Origin: Geobacteraceae bacterium
GTDB taxonomy: Bacteria > Desulfobacterota > Desulfuromonadia > Geobacterales > Pseudopelobacteraceae
Direction: 5' to 3'
DNA length: 54,717 nt
Assembly: GCA_025355325.1 (NCBI GenBank)
Contig: JANXZX010000129.1
Span: 1 to 54,717 of the forward strand
Shown here: piece after piece, positions 35,697-48,978 of the stretch
How positions within the stretch are numbered: the first letter of the stretch is position 1
Layout: the number at the start of each line of letters is the position of its first letter
The notes under the pieces: model-generated
What the model saw: the letters and a program-made list of their open reading frames with translations, nothing else
What the model was told of the DNA's origin: nothing
Databases searched by the model: none
Translations under genes and position numbers: made by a program

Positions 35697-37052
35697 TCAA
35701 GCATTCTTTACTTTCCAAAGAAAATATGCTGGGTTTTCTCTTACTTTTTCCCTGTATTCTGCATATGTCCGAAACCCGCTTGCCAATGCGATAACAGACG
35801 CAGCAATGCTAACTCCTGATGTTACAACACTTCCAGCTAACCCACCTGCAGCCACAACCACTTGGGCTAACGCCCCTTTGCTCAGTCCCTTGACTTTTTG
35901 GTCTATTTTTGCAACTTGAACTTCACTTAATTCGTGAACAGCATTTTCAATTTTCAATCTAATGATTTCTGGATCTGCTTCCGACCTTAATTCTCGTAGA
36001 CGACTTTCAAGCTCACGTCGAAAAATTTCAAATGCTTCACCATCATTTTGCCTTACATTCATAAGGTCTATCATTGATATATTGGATAGAAATGGTAACT
36101 CCATATTCATGACACATTCAGAGGTATGCTGACTTATACTCTTTTTTGATACATCGCTACCTAGCAGCGAGTTAGAGAATTCAGAACAAGTCAAGTACGA
36201 TGCACCAAAACTAGATGAAAGCAATAGACCTTTTATCATTTCCTCGTAATGTGCCCCAGCAGCTTTGTTAATAGATTGATTTACCCATGCTTGAAAAAGA
36301 CCAGATGTCGGTGGCTCTTCTGGTAGAGTCATCACAAAATGAGCAATTTTTGTATCCTCATTGAATTTTACAATTTCTTGCTCAAACAAATTATAAATAT
36401 GCACATTTTCATCATTATCGCCTTGAAATTGGATTGCTATTCCTCTTCCTAAGTTTAAGGTCTCTTCAACAATCCACCCATTATCACATTTCTTTAAGGA
36501 CTTAACTTCTGCTTTGGAACGATATTCAGATAAGATATTGGAATGCAATATGTCCGAATATCCGTTTTCTGAGTACGTAATTGGAATCTCATCGGCAGGT
36601 TCAAGATAATATGAGACGGGAAAAAATTTGACATAATTAGCGGCCACCATTGGCGTCAATTGTTTCATCTTCGTTATGGCATTAGATAATGATTGTCGAT
36701 CTATCGAGTCGCTCTTATTCATGCCCAGGAATTGAGTCATTGTTTTTGATATATTTGACTCTATTCTGACAAAAGGTAGAATAAGATCGGGCAATACAAC
36801 TTGATCAAAGTAAAATGCAGTTTGCATAAGGTTCTGAATTGAAAAATAATCTTTTGCTCCAAATACCCGTAACCGATATTGGTCTTGGATTATTTCATTC
36901 CTTAACGTAACTGCATTATTCATGACAAAATCACGATATTTTACAAGCTCTTGTTTAAGGTCACTTTCTGATACTGAAGAATAATTGTCATGAATTAGCG
37001 ATCCATCAAACAAAAAACTATCGTTTAAAAAATCATAAATCACACTTCCCAT
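35697..37052 (-). CDS. Unrecognised 451-aa protein with hydrophobic C-terminal segment
   Basis: I do not recognise the family. The ATG lies two bases after the hsdS stop, so it is tightly coupled to hsdM-hsdS. The body looks soluble and AT-rich in codon use. A small-residue hydrophobic stretch at about residues 395-430 (ALAQVVVAAGGLAGSVV, then IAASVIALASG) could insert in the membrane as a hairpin. A charged tail follows. In the context of the module downstream, a membrane-acting role is possible. Confidence 0.65.
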   Translation of the reverse strand: MGSVIYDFLNDSFLFDGSLIHDNYSSVSESDLKQELVKYRDFVMNNAVTLRNEIIQDQYRLRVFGAKDYFSIQNLMQTAFYFDQVVLPDLILPFVRIESNISKTMTQFLGMNKSDSIDRQSLSNAITKMKQLTPMVAANYVKFFPVSYYLEPADEIPITYSENGYSDILHSNILSEYRSKAEVKSLKKCDNGWIVEETLNLGRGIAIQFQGDNDENVHIYNLFEQEIVKFNEDTKIAHFVMTLPEEPPTSGLFQAWVNQSINKAAGAHYEEMIKGLLLSSSFGASYLTCSEFSNSLLGSDVSKKSISQHTSECVMNMELPFLSNISMIDLMNVRQNDGEAFEIFRRELESRLRELRSEADPEIIRLKIENAVHELSEVQVAKIDQKVKGLSKGALAQVVVAAGGLAGSVVTSGVSIAASVIALASGFRTYAEYREKVRENPAYFLWKVKNA

Positions 37053-37054
37053 TT

Positions 37055-38245
37055 TTATAGTTCTCCTCTGAAAGCGCCTTGCAGGAAGGAGTTAAAGAGG
37101 TCTTCCGATGCCTCTAACGTTTCAATCAGTTTGTTTTTTGACTTTTCTAGAGCTTGAACAAAAGATGCATATTGGTTTTGAAGCTCTAACGGCGGATTGC
37201 ATAGCTGCAATGACTTTATTGAGTCGAAATTCAGCCCCGATTTCACTGCAGATTGGTCGAGCTGTAAAAACTGCCTTTTACCGCCTTCGCTTTCCAGATA
37301 TGCTGCAACGAAATGCGGGTTGAATTCTTTGCTTAACCTGACCAGCGCTAGGTGTTGGTTTATATGAGCGCCTTCTATTGCTGTTATCTTGTCAACAACA
37401 GCAGTTCTTCCTAAGTCAGCGGTGATACTGATTAGCAGGTCGTTTTCTTGAACTTTAGTTCTGGCTGCCTCTTTATTGTCTGGCGGAGTCACGTATTGAA
37501 CATCGTTGAAGTGAAGCAACCCATTCTTAACATTTTGAATTCGTATAAACTTTCGTCCACTGTCAGTGTAAAACTCCGCCCAACCCCTTGACCCGCTGGT
37601 TAAAAACTCAATTTCATCTGACAAAGACTTTATATCCCACCCTTTCGGATTAGTCACCGGGTCACCAAACATATCCAGAAACGCCGAGCGCAGCAGCTCC
37701 TCAGTCAACCGAACCGCCTCCTGCCGCTTGCGCCGGATGGAATCAGCCTTGTCGAGGATGGCGGCGATGCGCTTTTGTTCGGGGAGTGGGGGGAGAGGCA
37801 AATGATAGTTTTTAACATTAGTGGCAGACAGATTTGGTTGAGATGATCCGTTATCGAATTTGCTCAATTCTGCTTTGCAAAGAGGGCTGGTTAAAAAATG
37901 GTAGAGATAACCTACATCGCACTCATTGGAAGGGCGAATTATTACCAATGAAGAAGCAATTGCAGCATCTTCATCCGTTCTAACAATAGCTGTTTTGCCT
38001 AACGAGCCTCTAAGGCAGTAGAGGATGTCTTCTTGGCGTGTCTTTCCACTGTTCAATAATGAGTATAGACTTTCGCTGATATAATTCATTCTGGAAAAAT
38101 CAACAGTCCCATTAACCAAATGACCAGCGTTGATAAAAGGGACACCTTTATCAACGAAGTCACCTCCAGAGGGGTAGTTTTTCCCTCGGTCGCCATTTAT
38201 GAATTCAGCGACCTGCCCAAGATTAGCTATTGGCCATCGACTCAT
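37055..38245 (-). CDS. hsdS: Type I restriction-modification specificity subunit
   Basis: The 396-aa HsdS has two target-recognition domains separated by a conserved helix region (LPPLPEQKRIAAILDKAD...) and a second helix at the C-terminus. It chooses the two-part DNA site for both methylation and cutting. The ATG overlaps the hsdM stop by four bases (ATGA). The second domain (about residues 205-345) is more AT-rich than the first, as expected from domain exchange. The recognition sequence cannot be read from sequence. Confidence 0.92.
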   Translation of the reverse strand: MSRWPIANLGQVAEFINGDRGKNYPSGGDFVDKGVPFINAGHLVNGTVDFSRMNYISESLYSLLNSGKTRQEDILYCLRGSLGKTAIVRTDEDAAIASSLVIIRPSNECDVGYLYHFLTSPLCKAELSKFDNGSSQPNLSATNVKNYHLPLPPLPEQKRIAAILDKADSIRRKRQEAVRLTEELLRSAFLDMFGDPVTNPKGWDIKSLSDEIEFLTSGSRGWAEFYTDSGRKFIRIQNVKNGLLHFNDVQYVTPPDNKEAARTKVQENDLLISITADLGRTAVVDKITAIEGAHINQHLALVRLSKEFNPHFVAAYLESEGGKRQFLQLDQSAVKSGLNFDSIKSLQLCNPPLELQNQYASFVQALEKSKNKLIETLEASEDLFNSFLQGAFRGEL

Positions 38246-39705
38246 CCCACCAACCCCTTCAGTTCCGCCAACTCCCCGGCAATCTCCCGCTCTAACACCT
38301 CCAAACGGGCAATAATAACCTGCGGCGACTCGAATGCCAGCTCCTCATGTTCCATCTTCTTGTAACGGTTGATGGAAAGGTCGTACTTATTGTTGCGGAT
38401 CTCTTGCACCGGGACGAGGAAGGATCTGGCGGTGCGGTCCCCTTCGACTCCGCTCAGGGCACGGGAGTGCCATGATTCCACCACATCAGGAATATCGTTC
38501 TGCTCCACTGGGTTGCGCTTGTCATCCAGCGAGAAACCATCGGTCTGCATGTCGTAGAACCAGACGTAATCCGTGCCGCCGGAGTTAGTCTTGGTGAAGA
38601 TCAGTATCCCGGTGGAAACGCCCGCATAGGGTCGGAACACGCCCGAGGGCATGGAAATCATCGCCTCCAGCTTATGACCGTCCACCAGAATCTTGCGCAA
38701 ATCAAGGTGCGCCTTGCTGGAACCGAACAGCACCCCGTCCGGCACGATCACCGCGCAGCGCCCACCCGGCTTCAACAACCGCAGCATCAGGGCGATGAAC
38801 AACAACTCCGTCTTCTTGGTCTTGACCGTGCGCAGCAGATCCTTTGCCACGGTCTCCTCATCCAGCGACCCCTTGAAAGGGGGATTGGCCAGGATCAGGG
38901 TAAAGGCATCGGTAATATCACCGGCACTGTTGGAGAGGGCATCCCGCGCCTCAATGGCCGGATTCTCCACGCCGTGCAGCATCATATTCATGCTGGCAAT
39001 ACGCAGCATGGTGGAGTCAAAGTCGAAACCGTTGAAGAGCTTGCCGTTGAAGTGGCGTTTCAACGCTTCATTGTGGAACAAATCAGCATGGTTTTCTCTC
39101 AAGTATTCACCGGCCGCCACCAGGAAACCGGCGGTACCGCAGGCCGGGTCGCAGATGATGTCATCGGGGCGGGGCTGCATTAACTCCACCATCATTTTTA
39201 TGATATGGCGGGGGGTGCGGAACTGGCCGTTTCTACCAGCAGTGGTCAGCTTGGAGAGCATGTATTCGTACAGATCGCCCTTGGTGTCCCGGTCTTCCAT
39301 CGGCACCTGGCTGATCTGCTCCACCACCCGCTCCAGCAGACTGGGGGTGGGGATCATGAATATGGCGTCCTTCATGTGTCGGGCGTAGGCGGTATCCAGA
39401 CCGCCGTGCAGGTTCTTGATGAAGGGAAAAACCTCCTGGCTGACCACGCGGAACATTTCTTCTGCCTCAAACTCGCGGAAACGCGACCAGCGCAGATGAT
39501 CCTGACCAGCGGCGAATATCGGCTCCTTGATCGGCTTGCCCAGGCGGTTGGCCTGATTCTCTTTGCCAGTCTGGAGGTCATCCAACCGTTTTATGAACAG
39601 CAGGAAGGAAATCTGTTCGATCACCCGCAGGGGGTCGGAAATTCCGCCGGACCAGAATGCGTCCCATATTTTGTCGATCTTTGATTTATTTTCACCGGTC
39701 AGCAC
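38242..39705 (-). CDS. hsdM: Type I restriction-modification methyltransferase subunit with in-frame palindrome insertion
   Basis: The 487-aa N6-adenine methyltransferase has SAM motif DPACGTAGFL and catalytic NPPF (LILANPPFKGS). The start is a GTG with AAGGAG about ten bases upstream. Near residue 420 it carries an extra peptide, SRALSGVEGDR, encoded by one palindrome arm, just before the conserved SFLVPVQEI segment. It is the first gene of the island and lies beyond the gyrB terminator. Confidence 0.93.
   Translation of the reverse strand: MLTGENKSKIDKIWDAFWSGGISDPLRVIEQISFLLFIKRLDDLQTGKENQANRLGKPIKEPIFAAGQDHLRWSRFREFEAEEMFRVVSQEVFPFIKNLHGGLDTAYARHMKDAIFMIPTPSLLERVVEQISQVPMEDRDTKGDLYEYMLSKLTTAGRNGQFRTPRHIIKMMVELMQPRPDDIICDPACGTAGFLVAAGEYLRENHADLFHNEALKRHFNGKLFNGFDFDSTMLRIASMNMMLHGVENPAIEARDALSNSAGDITDAFTLILANPPFKGSLDEETVAKDLLRTVKTKKTELLFIALMLRLLKPGGRCAVIVPDGVLFGSSKAHLDLRKILVDGHKLEAMISMPSGVFRPYAGVSTGILIFTKTNSGGTDYVWFYDMQTDGFSLDDKRNPVEQNDIPDVVESWHSRALSGVEGDRTARSFLVPVQEIRNNKYDLSINRYKKMEHEELAFESPQVIIARLEVLEREIAGELAELKGLVG
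38442..38457 (-). repeat. Palindrome arm inserted in frame in hsdM
   Basis: CTTCGACTCCGCTCAG encodes part of ALSGVEG in the minus frame. Only one full arm is clear here. Confidence 0.7.
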
Positions 39706-39965
39706 GTCTTATTTCTCCTTCATCTATGGGGGCGGGGCAGCAGCTCTCTGTTAAAATATCCATGAAACTGCCGGATATTTTTGGATCAGACTTTGTACAT
39801 TTACTTGTGGTGGAATTGTATACATAGCAGAAACGATGGCCATTATCTATCAGAATGAGCATTTGTTAAACGGCAGAATCTACATGGCAATAACGGCCAC
39901 CTTCTCCCTCATGGAGAGGGGACTGGCTGAAGCAAAGCACTAATCGTATTTTTAAATGGGCACCA
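39706..39965 (-). other. Intergenic region upstream of hsdM
   Basis: This AT-rich gap has no gene. It should hold the hsdM promoter, but I cannot place one with confidence. AAGGAG near 39716 is the hsdM ribosome binding site. Confidence 0.4.
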
Positions 39966-40000
39966 TAAAAAAGAGGGACTACTGATTAAGTAATCCCTCT
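39966..40000 (-). terminator. Rho-independent terminator after gyrB
   Basis: On the minus strand a 12-bp stem (AGAGGGATTACT with AGTAGTCCCTCT, one G-T pair) is followed by six T residues. It lies about 35 bases past the gyrB stop and separates the replication genes from the restriction island. Confidence 0.9.
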
Positions 40001-40034
40001 GACTTTATGGGCAATCGTACAACTTTGAAAATGT

Positions 40035-43542
<3,508 letters not shown>

Positions 43543-43551
43543 CAGCTGCTG

Positions 43552-44673
43552 TTACAGCCTCATCGGCATAATGACGGCAAGGAAGCTGTCCGAATTTTCA
43601 GGTACAATAATAGACGGGGAAAGTTCGTCTTTGAATTTCATCTCAACCCGTTCGGTTTCTGCCACGCCGAGGACGTCAAGGAGGTAGCGGGCATTAAACC
43701 TGACTGAAATAGGATCTCCGGTGTATGCTACGTCAATTTCTTCCATGGCATCACCCAATTCAGGATTGCTGGATGAAATTTTAATTCCACCGGAAGAAAT
43801 CTCCAACATGATGCCTTTGAATTTTTCACTGGAAAGAATAGCCATACGGCGTACGGAATGGCTGAAGTCTTCTTTGTTTATGGTCACAATCTGGGTGTTT
43901 GCAGTAGGAATGACCCGATTATAATCGGGAAAGTCGCCATCAACAAGCCGCATGACCATGTAGGAGTCACCCCGTTTGATCACGGCGCTGTTATCCATAA
44001 AACCAAATTGGAGGACTCCTCCCTCTTCATCGGTGATTTTCTTCATCTCAAAGACACCCTTTTTCGGCAGGATAACACCTTTTAAAAGCTCCGGCCCGGC
44101 TGTCCCTTTGAGATTACCCGAAGCTATTGAAAGACGATGACCGTCCGTGGAAACCATTTTGAGGCCGTTGCTGCCGTCCGCATGTATTTCAACTTTAATA
44201 AAAATGCCGTTGAGATTGTATTTCGTCTCATCGGTGCAAATTGCATATGACGTTCTTTCAATCATTCCGCGCAGCAGAGACGCTTCAATTTCAAAAAGGT
44301 TTTCTTCTTTTACATCAGGAAAATAGGGAAATTCATCAGGAGAAAGCCCTACGATGTTGAATTGAACTTTTCCGCACTTTATTTCAACCCAGTCATTATC
44401 TTTCGTTGAAAACAGAATTGGCTGGTTCGGAAGTTCTTTTACAATTTCATACAGTTTTTTTGCAGAAACCGTAATTTTTCCGGGAACAACAACTTCAGCC
44501 GAATAGCTGCTTTTCATCCCCACTTCCAAATCGGTAGCAGTAACGAGAAGAGATGTTTCTGTCGCTTCAAGAAGAACATTGGATAAAATCGGCATTGAAG
44601 TTCTTTTTTCAACAATTCCCTGAATCTTTTGCAGCGACTTCAGGAATTGCTCTTTATCAATTTTGAATTCCAT
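43552..44673 (-). CDS. dnaN: DNA polymerase III beta sliding clamp
   Basis: The 373-aa clamp has the usual length. It begins MEFKIDKEQFLKSLQKIQG and ends with the conserved VIMPMRL tail. It rings DNA and tethers the polymerase. AGGAGG precedes the ATG. The 220-base gap to dnaA (44674-44893) holds its promoter region and a GGGG-ATAA-CCCC palindrome near 44757, plus weak DnaA-box-like sequences. Confidence 0.97.
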   Translation of the reverse strand: MEFKIDKEQFLKSLQKIQGIVEKRTSMPILSNVLLEATETSLLVTATDLEVGMKSSYSAEVVVPGKITVSAKKLYEIVKELPNQPILFSTKDNDWVEIKCGKVQFNIVGLSPDEFPYFPDVKEENLFEIEASLLRGMIERTSYAICTDETKYNLNGIFIKVEIHADGSNGLKMVSTDGHRLSIASGNLKGTAGPELLKGVILPKKGVFEMKKITDEEGGVLQFGFMDNSAVIKRGDSYMVMRLVDGDFPDYNRVIPTANTQIVTINKEDFSHSVRRMAILSSEKFKGIMLEISSGGIKISSSNPELGDAMEEIDVAYTGDPISVRFNARYLLDVLGVAETERVEMKFKDELSPSIIVPENSDSFLAVIMPMRL

Positions 44674-44893
44674 GTACGCCTCCTCTTGGATTACCTAGTA
44701 GTATGTTTATATAGTATTTAAAACCTTGTAGTACGTTGTAGGTCCTGTTGAAACTGGGGATAACCCCGTAACGGACTAATTTGTCATGGATAACGGTGAT
44801 GTGCCGGTTGTTAATATCGTACGCTCCCTGCGCTGGTTATAAACATCTGTAAAATGTATCAACAGTTGTTAACACATAATCAACAGCTTATCC

Positions 44894-46243
44894 TTACCTG
44901 AGGAGGATACGTTTAATTTCATCAAGAGTTTTAGATAGTTTTGGATCATTTGACAGTGCACTATCGATTTTTTTGTACGAGTGTATGACAGTTGAATGAT
45001 CTTTGCCACCAAACTTTAATCCGATATCGGGATACGATGATTTTGTCATTTCCCTGCATAACCAGATGGCTATTTGCCGTGCCTGCACAATATTTTTTAA
45101 TCGTTTTTCCGATTTAAGGTCAACAAGTTTTACATCAAAGTATTCAGCTACGGTTTTCTGGATTAACTCAACTGTTATTTCTTTGTGTCGATCTCCCAGA
45201 ATATCCTTAAGATTTTCCTTTGCCATCTCCAGAGTTACGGGAACGTTTTGAAGACTACTGAAGGCCCCCAGACGTATAAGCATCCCTTCAAGTTCACGGA
45301 TGTTTCTGGTATCGCTGGACGCAAGAAAATAGTAAACATCTTCCGGAAAGAACACTCTGGTTACTTCCGATTTCTTTTTAAGAATGGCAATTTTGGTTTC
45401 CACATCAGGCGGCTGAATATCTGCAATGAGACCCCATTCAAAGCGGGATCTTAGCCGTTCTTCCAGATCGGAAATTTCACGTGGAAATTTATCAGAGGTA
45501 ATAACAATCTGTTTATGGGCATCATGCAACGCATTAAAAGTGTGAAAAAACTCTTCCTGTGTGCCGGTTTTTCCGGATATGAACTGGATGTCGTCAATCA
45601 ACAGTACATCTACATTTCTGAAACGATTTCTAAATACGTCCATTTTTTTCAGACGGAGATGATTGACCATTTCATACATGAATTTTTCAGCGGAACAGTA
45701 GCATACATTAAGCTCCGGGGAATTTTCACGGATAGTGTGACCTATTGCATTTAACAGGTGACTTTTGCCAAGCCCGACACCACCATAAATAAACAGCGGA
45801 TTATAGGTATCTGCCGGGTTATGCGCGACCGCCATGGCAGCCGCGTGAGCAAATTGATTACCCGTTCCGCTCACAAAAAGATCAAACGTATATTTTTGAT
45901 TGAGGGGAGTGAATACCTGTTCAAGTGGTATACTTCTGCCGGCGGTCTGTTCGGATTCGCTCTTTGTAATAAAGTCTTCGGAGATATATGGCTGGTGCTC
46001 TTCGTCAGCCCTGGTGATGAAGTTCAGAGAAACCGCATACCCTGAAGTGGCGGTAAGTGCTCCGGTCAGAACTTTCAGATAATGGTCTTCCAGCCATTCT
46101 TTGATAAAGGAATTCGGCACTGACAAAAAAACGGCCGCGCCGTCGTGATGACTGTATAGGACCGGTTTTATCCAGGTGCTAAAATCGGCTTCCGACATTA
46201 CCTTTTCTATATTTTCGGTTGCTTGTTGCCATGCATCTAACAT
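44894..46243 (-). CDS. dnaA: Chromosomal replication initiator DnaA
   Basis: The 449-aa AAA+ protein binds DnaA boxes and opens the origin. It has Walker A GGVGLGKSHLLNA, Walker B LLIDDIQF, and the C-terminal DNA-binding signature GGKDHSTVIHSYKKI. The ATG at 46243 (MLDAWQQA) is chosen over a TTG five codons upstream, since neither has a strong ribosome binding site. It is divergent from rpmH across the putative origin. Confidence 0.96.
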   Translation of the reverse strand: MLDAWQQATENIEKVMSEADFSTWIKPVLYSHHDGAAVFLSVPNSFIKEWLEDHYLKVLTGALTATSGYAVSLNFITRADEEHQPYISEDFITKSESEQTAGRSIPLEQVFTPLNQKYTFDLFVSGTGNQFAHAAAMAVAHNPADTYNPLFIYGGVGLGKSHLLNAIGHTIRENSPELNVCYCSAEKFMYEMVNHLRLKKMDVFRNRFRNVDVLLIDDIQFISGKTGTQEEFFHTFNALHDAHKQIVITSDKFPREISDLEERLRSRFEWGLIADIQPPDVETKIAILKKKSEVTRVFFPEDVYYFLASSDTRNIRELEGMLIRLGAFSSLQNVPVTLEMAKENLKDILGDRHKEITVELIQKTVAEYFDVKLVDLKSEKRLKNIVQARQIAIWLCREMTKSSYPDIGLKFGGKDHSTVIHSYKKIDSALSNDPKLSKTLDEIKRILLR

Positions 46244-46258
46244 CAGGAAGAATCTCAA

Positions 46259-46510
46259 TCATATATATAATAGTGGTTATCAACATCGAACATGACAGGT
46301 AACTGGTACTGGATAAAGCGAATTTACTGGTACGTGAGTCAGTTTTACATAGAGTTATCAACACTTTTGTCAACAGCTGTGGATAACTATTAAAATAAAT
46401 GAAAACAACATGTTAAAGTTCAAATAAGATAAAAATTGGCCTATTGAAGGAGCTGAAGGATACCAGAGGGGTTCCTCTTTTTCAAGGCAAATCAGAGAGA
46501 ATTGCGGTAC
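46259..46510. other. Putative chromosomal origin oriC
   Basis: The region lies between the divergent dnaA and rpmH genes. It holds a perfect DnaA box, TGTGGATAA at 46378-46386, and two one-mismatch boxes, TTATCAACA at 46277-46285 and 46355-46363. An AT-rich stretch (about 46387-46435) follows and could serve for unwinding. Gene context strongly supports the call, but the exact limits are not defined. Confidence 0.7.
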
Positions 46511-46514
46511 GTGT

Positions 46515-46523
46515 TGATATAAT
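46515..46523 (+). promoter_or_regulatory. Extended -10 promoter element for the rpmH operon
   Basis: TGATATAAT matches the extended -10 consensus about 75 bases before rpmH. A perfect TTGACA at 46531-46536 with a weaker TTAAGT 17 bases later offers a second possible promoter. Confidence 0.5.
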
Positions 46524-46599
46524 ATAAATCTTGACATAAAGACGGAGCTATGTTTAAGTGCCCATTTCCTGAAAATATATTTTGTAGAGGTAAATTACG

Positions 46600-46749
46600 A
46601 TGAAAAGAACCTATCAGCCAAGCAACACATCACGCAAACGTACCCACGGTTTTCTGGTAAGAATGGCCACAAAAAATGGCCGTCTGGTAATTAAGCGCAG
46701 AAGAGCAAAAGGGCGTAAAAACCTGTCCGTAAGAATCGCAACGAAATAA
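46600..46749 (+). CDS. rpmH: Ribosomal protein L34
   Basis: This 49-aa, very basic protein has the L34 signature [19 protein letters not shown] and ends in a run of Arg/Lys then IATK. GTAGAGG lies about nine bases before the ATG. It is a component of the large ribosomal subunit and heads the operon with rnpA, yidD and yidC. Confidence 0.97.
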   Translation: MKRTYQPSNTSRKRTHGFLVRMATKNGRLVIKRRRAKGRKNLSVRIATK

Positions 46750-46765
46750 TTCCGTTTCTTTCGTG

Positions 46766-47143
46766 ATGGTTGACACTGGGGCTACATTCCCGAAAACGGC
46801 TCGCTTGCGGAAGAGGGCTGAGTTTCTTCAGCTCACTTCCGCAGAGCATAAGACAACGGTGCGTGGTTTTCTTGTTGTGTGGCGTGAAAATGATCGCAAT
46901 ACGGCGCGCCTTGGTATTACTGCCAGCAAGAAAATAGGCTGTGCTGTTATCAGGAATCGGGTCAAACGATTTCTGCGCGAGTTCTTCAGGCGTAATCGCT
47001 TAGGGTTGGCCGCCGTGGATATCAACATTATTGCTCGGCGAGAGTCAGCGCATATGACGTATCCTGATATTGTGAGGGAGCTTACTAAAGTTTCCCGGTT
47101 AATAGGCACCCCCCCATGTTTAAGAGCTGTCTGCTCCTTGTAA
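46766..47143 (+). CDS. rnpA: Ribonuclease P protein component
   Basis: This basic protein of about 125 aa has the RNase P signature in [25 protein letters not shown]. It supports the catalytic RNA in trimming the 5' ends of tRNAs. An ATG at 46766 and a GTG at 46763 are both possible. Its end overlaps yidD by 28 bases. Confidence 0.93.
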   Translation: MVDTGATFPKTARLRKRAEFLQLTSAEHKTTVRGFLVVWRENDRNTARLGITASKKIGCAVIRNRVKRFLREFFRRNRLGLAAVDINIIARRESAHMTYPDIVRELTKVSRLIGTPPCLRAVCSL

Positions 47144-47340
47144 TCCGGTTCTATCAGAAGATGATTTCGCCTCTTCTTCCACGCACGTGTCGTTTTTATC
47201 CCTCCTGTTCCGAGTATTCCCGTGAGTCCATAATTCGGCATGGTGCTGCCAGGGGTTTGTTGCTTACCTTTGTAAGAATATGTAAGTGTCATCCGTTTCA
47301 TCCGGGCGGCCACGATCCGGTACCCCACCTCAAAGTATAA
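47116..47340 (+). CDS. yidD: Membrane protein insertion efficiency factor YidD
   Basis: The 74-aa protein has the family core [21 protein letters not shown] and ends HPGGHDPVP. It assists YidC in membrane insertion. It overlaps rnpA and lies 15 bases before yidC, the standard order. Confidence 0.95.
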   Translation: MFKSCLLLVIRFYQKMISPLLPRTCRFYPSCSEYSRESIIRHGAARGLLLTFVRICKCHPFHPGGHDPVPHLKV

Positions 47341-47355
47341 TATTCAGGAGCTTTC

Positions 47356-48954
47356 ATGGAAAAGCGCGCTTTTATAGCGGTAGGTCTGTCAATTGCAGTT
47401 TTTTATATATTCTCGATGGTCTTCGGGCCTGATAAACAAAAGGTAGCACCTCCTGCTCCCCAGAGTGCCCCTGCGGTTTCCGGTACTTCGTCTCAGCCAC
47501 CGGCGGCACCTCAAAATGCCGTGCCGGTTTCGGGACAAGCCTCTTCCGCAAATAACCCTCAAAAAGAGATAAGCGTTGATACGGATCTCTTTACGGCGAT
47601 TTTCTCTTCGCGTGGCGCCAGTCTCAAGAGTCTGACGCTTAAAAACTACCGCGAACAAAACGCTCCTACCGCAGCAAAAGTTGTTTTGGGTTCTGATGCA
47701 GATCCCAACATTTTATTATTTGCAACCAGAGCAACCGGCATTAATTTACTTGATAGCACCGTATTTATGGCTGATGTTGACGGAATCAAGGTTGAAAAAA
47801 ACGGATCCCGGCAACTGACGTTTAACTATATTTCCGGCCAGGGGTTTACGGTTCGTAAAACTTATACGTTCACTGCCGGAGAATATGGCATCAAGCTTGA
47901 AACTCAGGTTTTCAACAATTCGGCCGCCCCGTTGGTTGGTGCTATTCAACAGGTAATGACCTATCCGGCAGAACCGAAAGTAAAGGATAACCGTTACGAC
48001 ACAGCCGGATCGTATCTCTTTTCGGACAACAGTCTGCAATCCAACAAAATTAAAGATGTTGTCAGTGCTTCAAAGCGCTACGATAAGTCAATTCAGTGGT
48101 CAGGTTTTGCTGATAAATATTTTATGAGCGCAATCCTGAGTGAGAAAAACAGTATTGCTTCCGTAGAGCTTAAAAAGAACAGTGCCGGATATTTTGAGTC
48201 AATAATTTCATCACCTCAATTTACCGTGAATCCCGGCCAGTCAGTAGCTATTACAGACCGTCTGTTTGTCGGTCCGAAAGATTTGGACATCCTTAAGGCG
48301 CAGGGCAATTCGCTGGAGCAATCGCTTGATCTGGGCTGGTTTACGGTTATCGCCAAGCCGCTTATGTACACGCTGAAGTTCTTTTATCGGTATGTCGGCA
48401 ACTACGGTATTGCGATCATCATTATTACGATTATCCTTAAGGCGTTCTTCTTTCCGCTCACCCACAAGAGCTATAAGTCGATGAAGGGCATGCAGAAAAT
48501 TCAGCCCGAAATGATGAAACTGCGGGAGAAGCATAAAGACGACAAGGATGCGATGAACAAAGCAGTTATGGAGCTGTATCGCGAACACAAGGTAAATCCG
48601 ATGGGTGGCTGTCTTCCGATGGTTGTTCAGATACCGGTATTCTTCGCGCTCTATAAATCACTGATGTTCTCTATTGAACTTCGCCACGCCCCGTTTTTCT
48701 TCTGGATAACCGATCTTGCCGATAAAGACCCCTATTACGTTACTCCTGTAATTATGGGCATTACCATGTTTGTGCAGCAGAAAATGACGCCGTCAAATAT
48801 GGACCCGATGCAGCAGAAGATGATGCTGGCTCTGCCGGTGGTCTTCACGTTCATGTTCCTTAGTTTTCCGTCCGGATTGGTACTGTACTGGCTGGTCAAC
48901 AACGTGTTAACCATTGGCCAGCAGATGTATATCAACAAATTGGTAAAAGATTAG
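47356..48954 (+). CDS. yidC: Membrane protein insertase YidC
   Basis: The 532-aa insertase has an N-terminal anchor ([19 protein letters not shown]), a Pro/Ala-rich linker, a large periplasmic domain (about residues 60-320) and a C-terminal five-helix core with a basic cytoplasmic loop ([18 protein letters not shown]). It inserts and folds inner-membrane proteins, alone or with Sec. The ribosome binding site is CAGGAG. Confidence 0.96.
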   Translation: MEKRAFIAVGLSIAVFYIFSMVFGPDKQKVAPPAPQSAPAVSGTSSQPPAAPQNAVPVSGQASSANNPQKEISVDTDLFTAIFSSRGASLKSLTLKNYREQNAPTAAKVVLGSDADPNILLFATRATGINLLDSTVFMADVDGIKVEKNGSRQLTFNYISGQGFTVRKTYTFTAGEYGIKLETQVFNNSAAPLVGAIQQVMTYPAEPKVKDNRYDTAGSYLFSDNSLQSNKIKDVVSASKRYDKSIQWSGFADKYFMSAILSEKNSIASVELKKNSAGYFESIISSPQFTVNPGQSVAITDRLFVGPKDLDILKAQGNSLEQSLDLGWFTVIAKPLMYTLKFFYRYVGNYGIAIIIITIILKAFFFPLTHKSYKSMKGMQKIQPEMMKLREKHKDDKDAMNKAVMELYREHKVNPMGGCLPMVVQIPVFFALYKSLMFSIELRHAPFFFWITDLADKDPYYVTPVIMGITMFVQQKMTPSNMDPMQQKMMLALPVVFTFMFLSFPSGLVLYWLVNNVLTIGQQMYINKLVKD

Positions 48955-48978
48955 ACTGACGACTTCGGAGTAACGTTC

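Noticed and set aside
22386-39705. Integrative element with integrase, transposase or tRNA attachment site
   Set aside because: No such gene or tRNA could be found at either edge of the restriction island.
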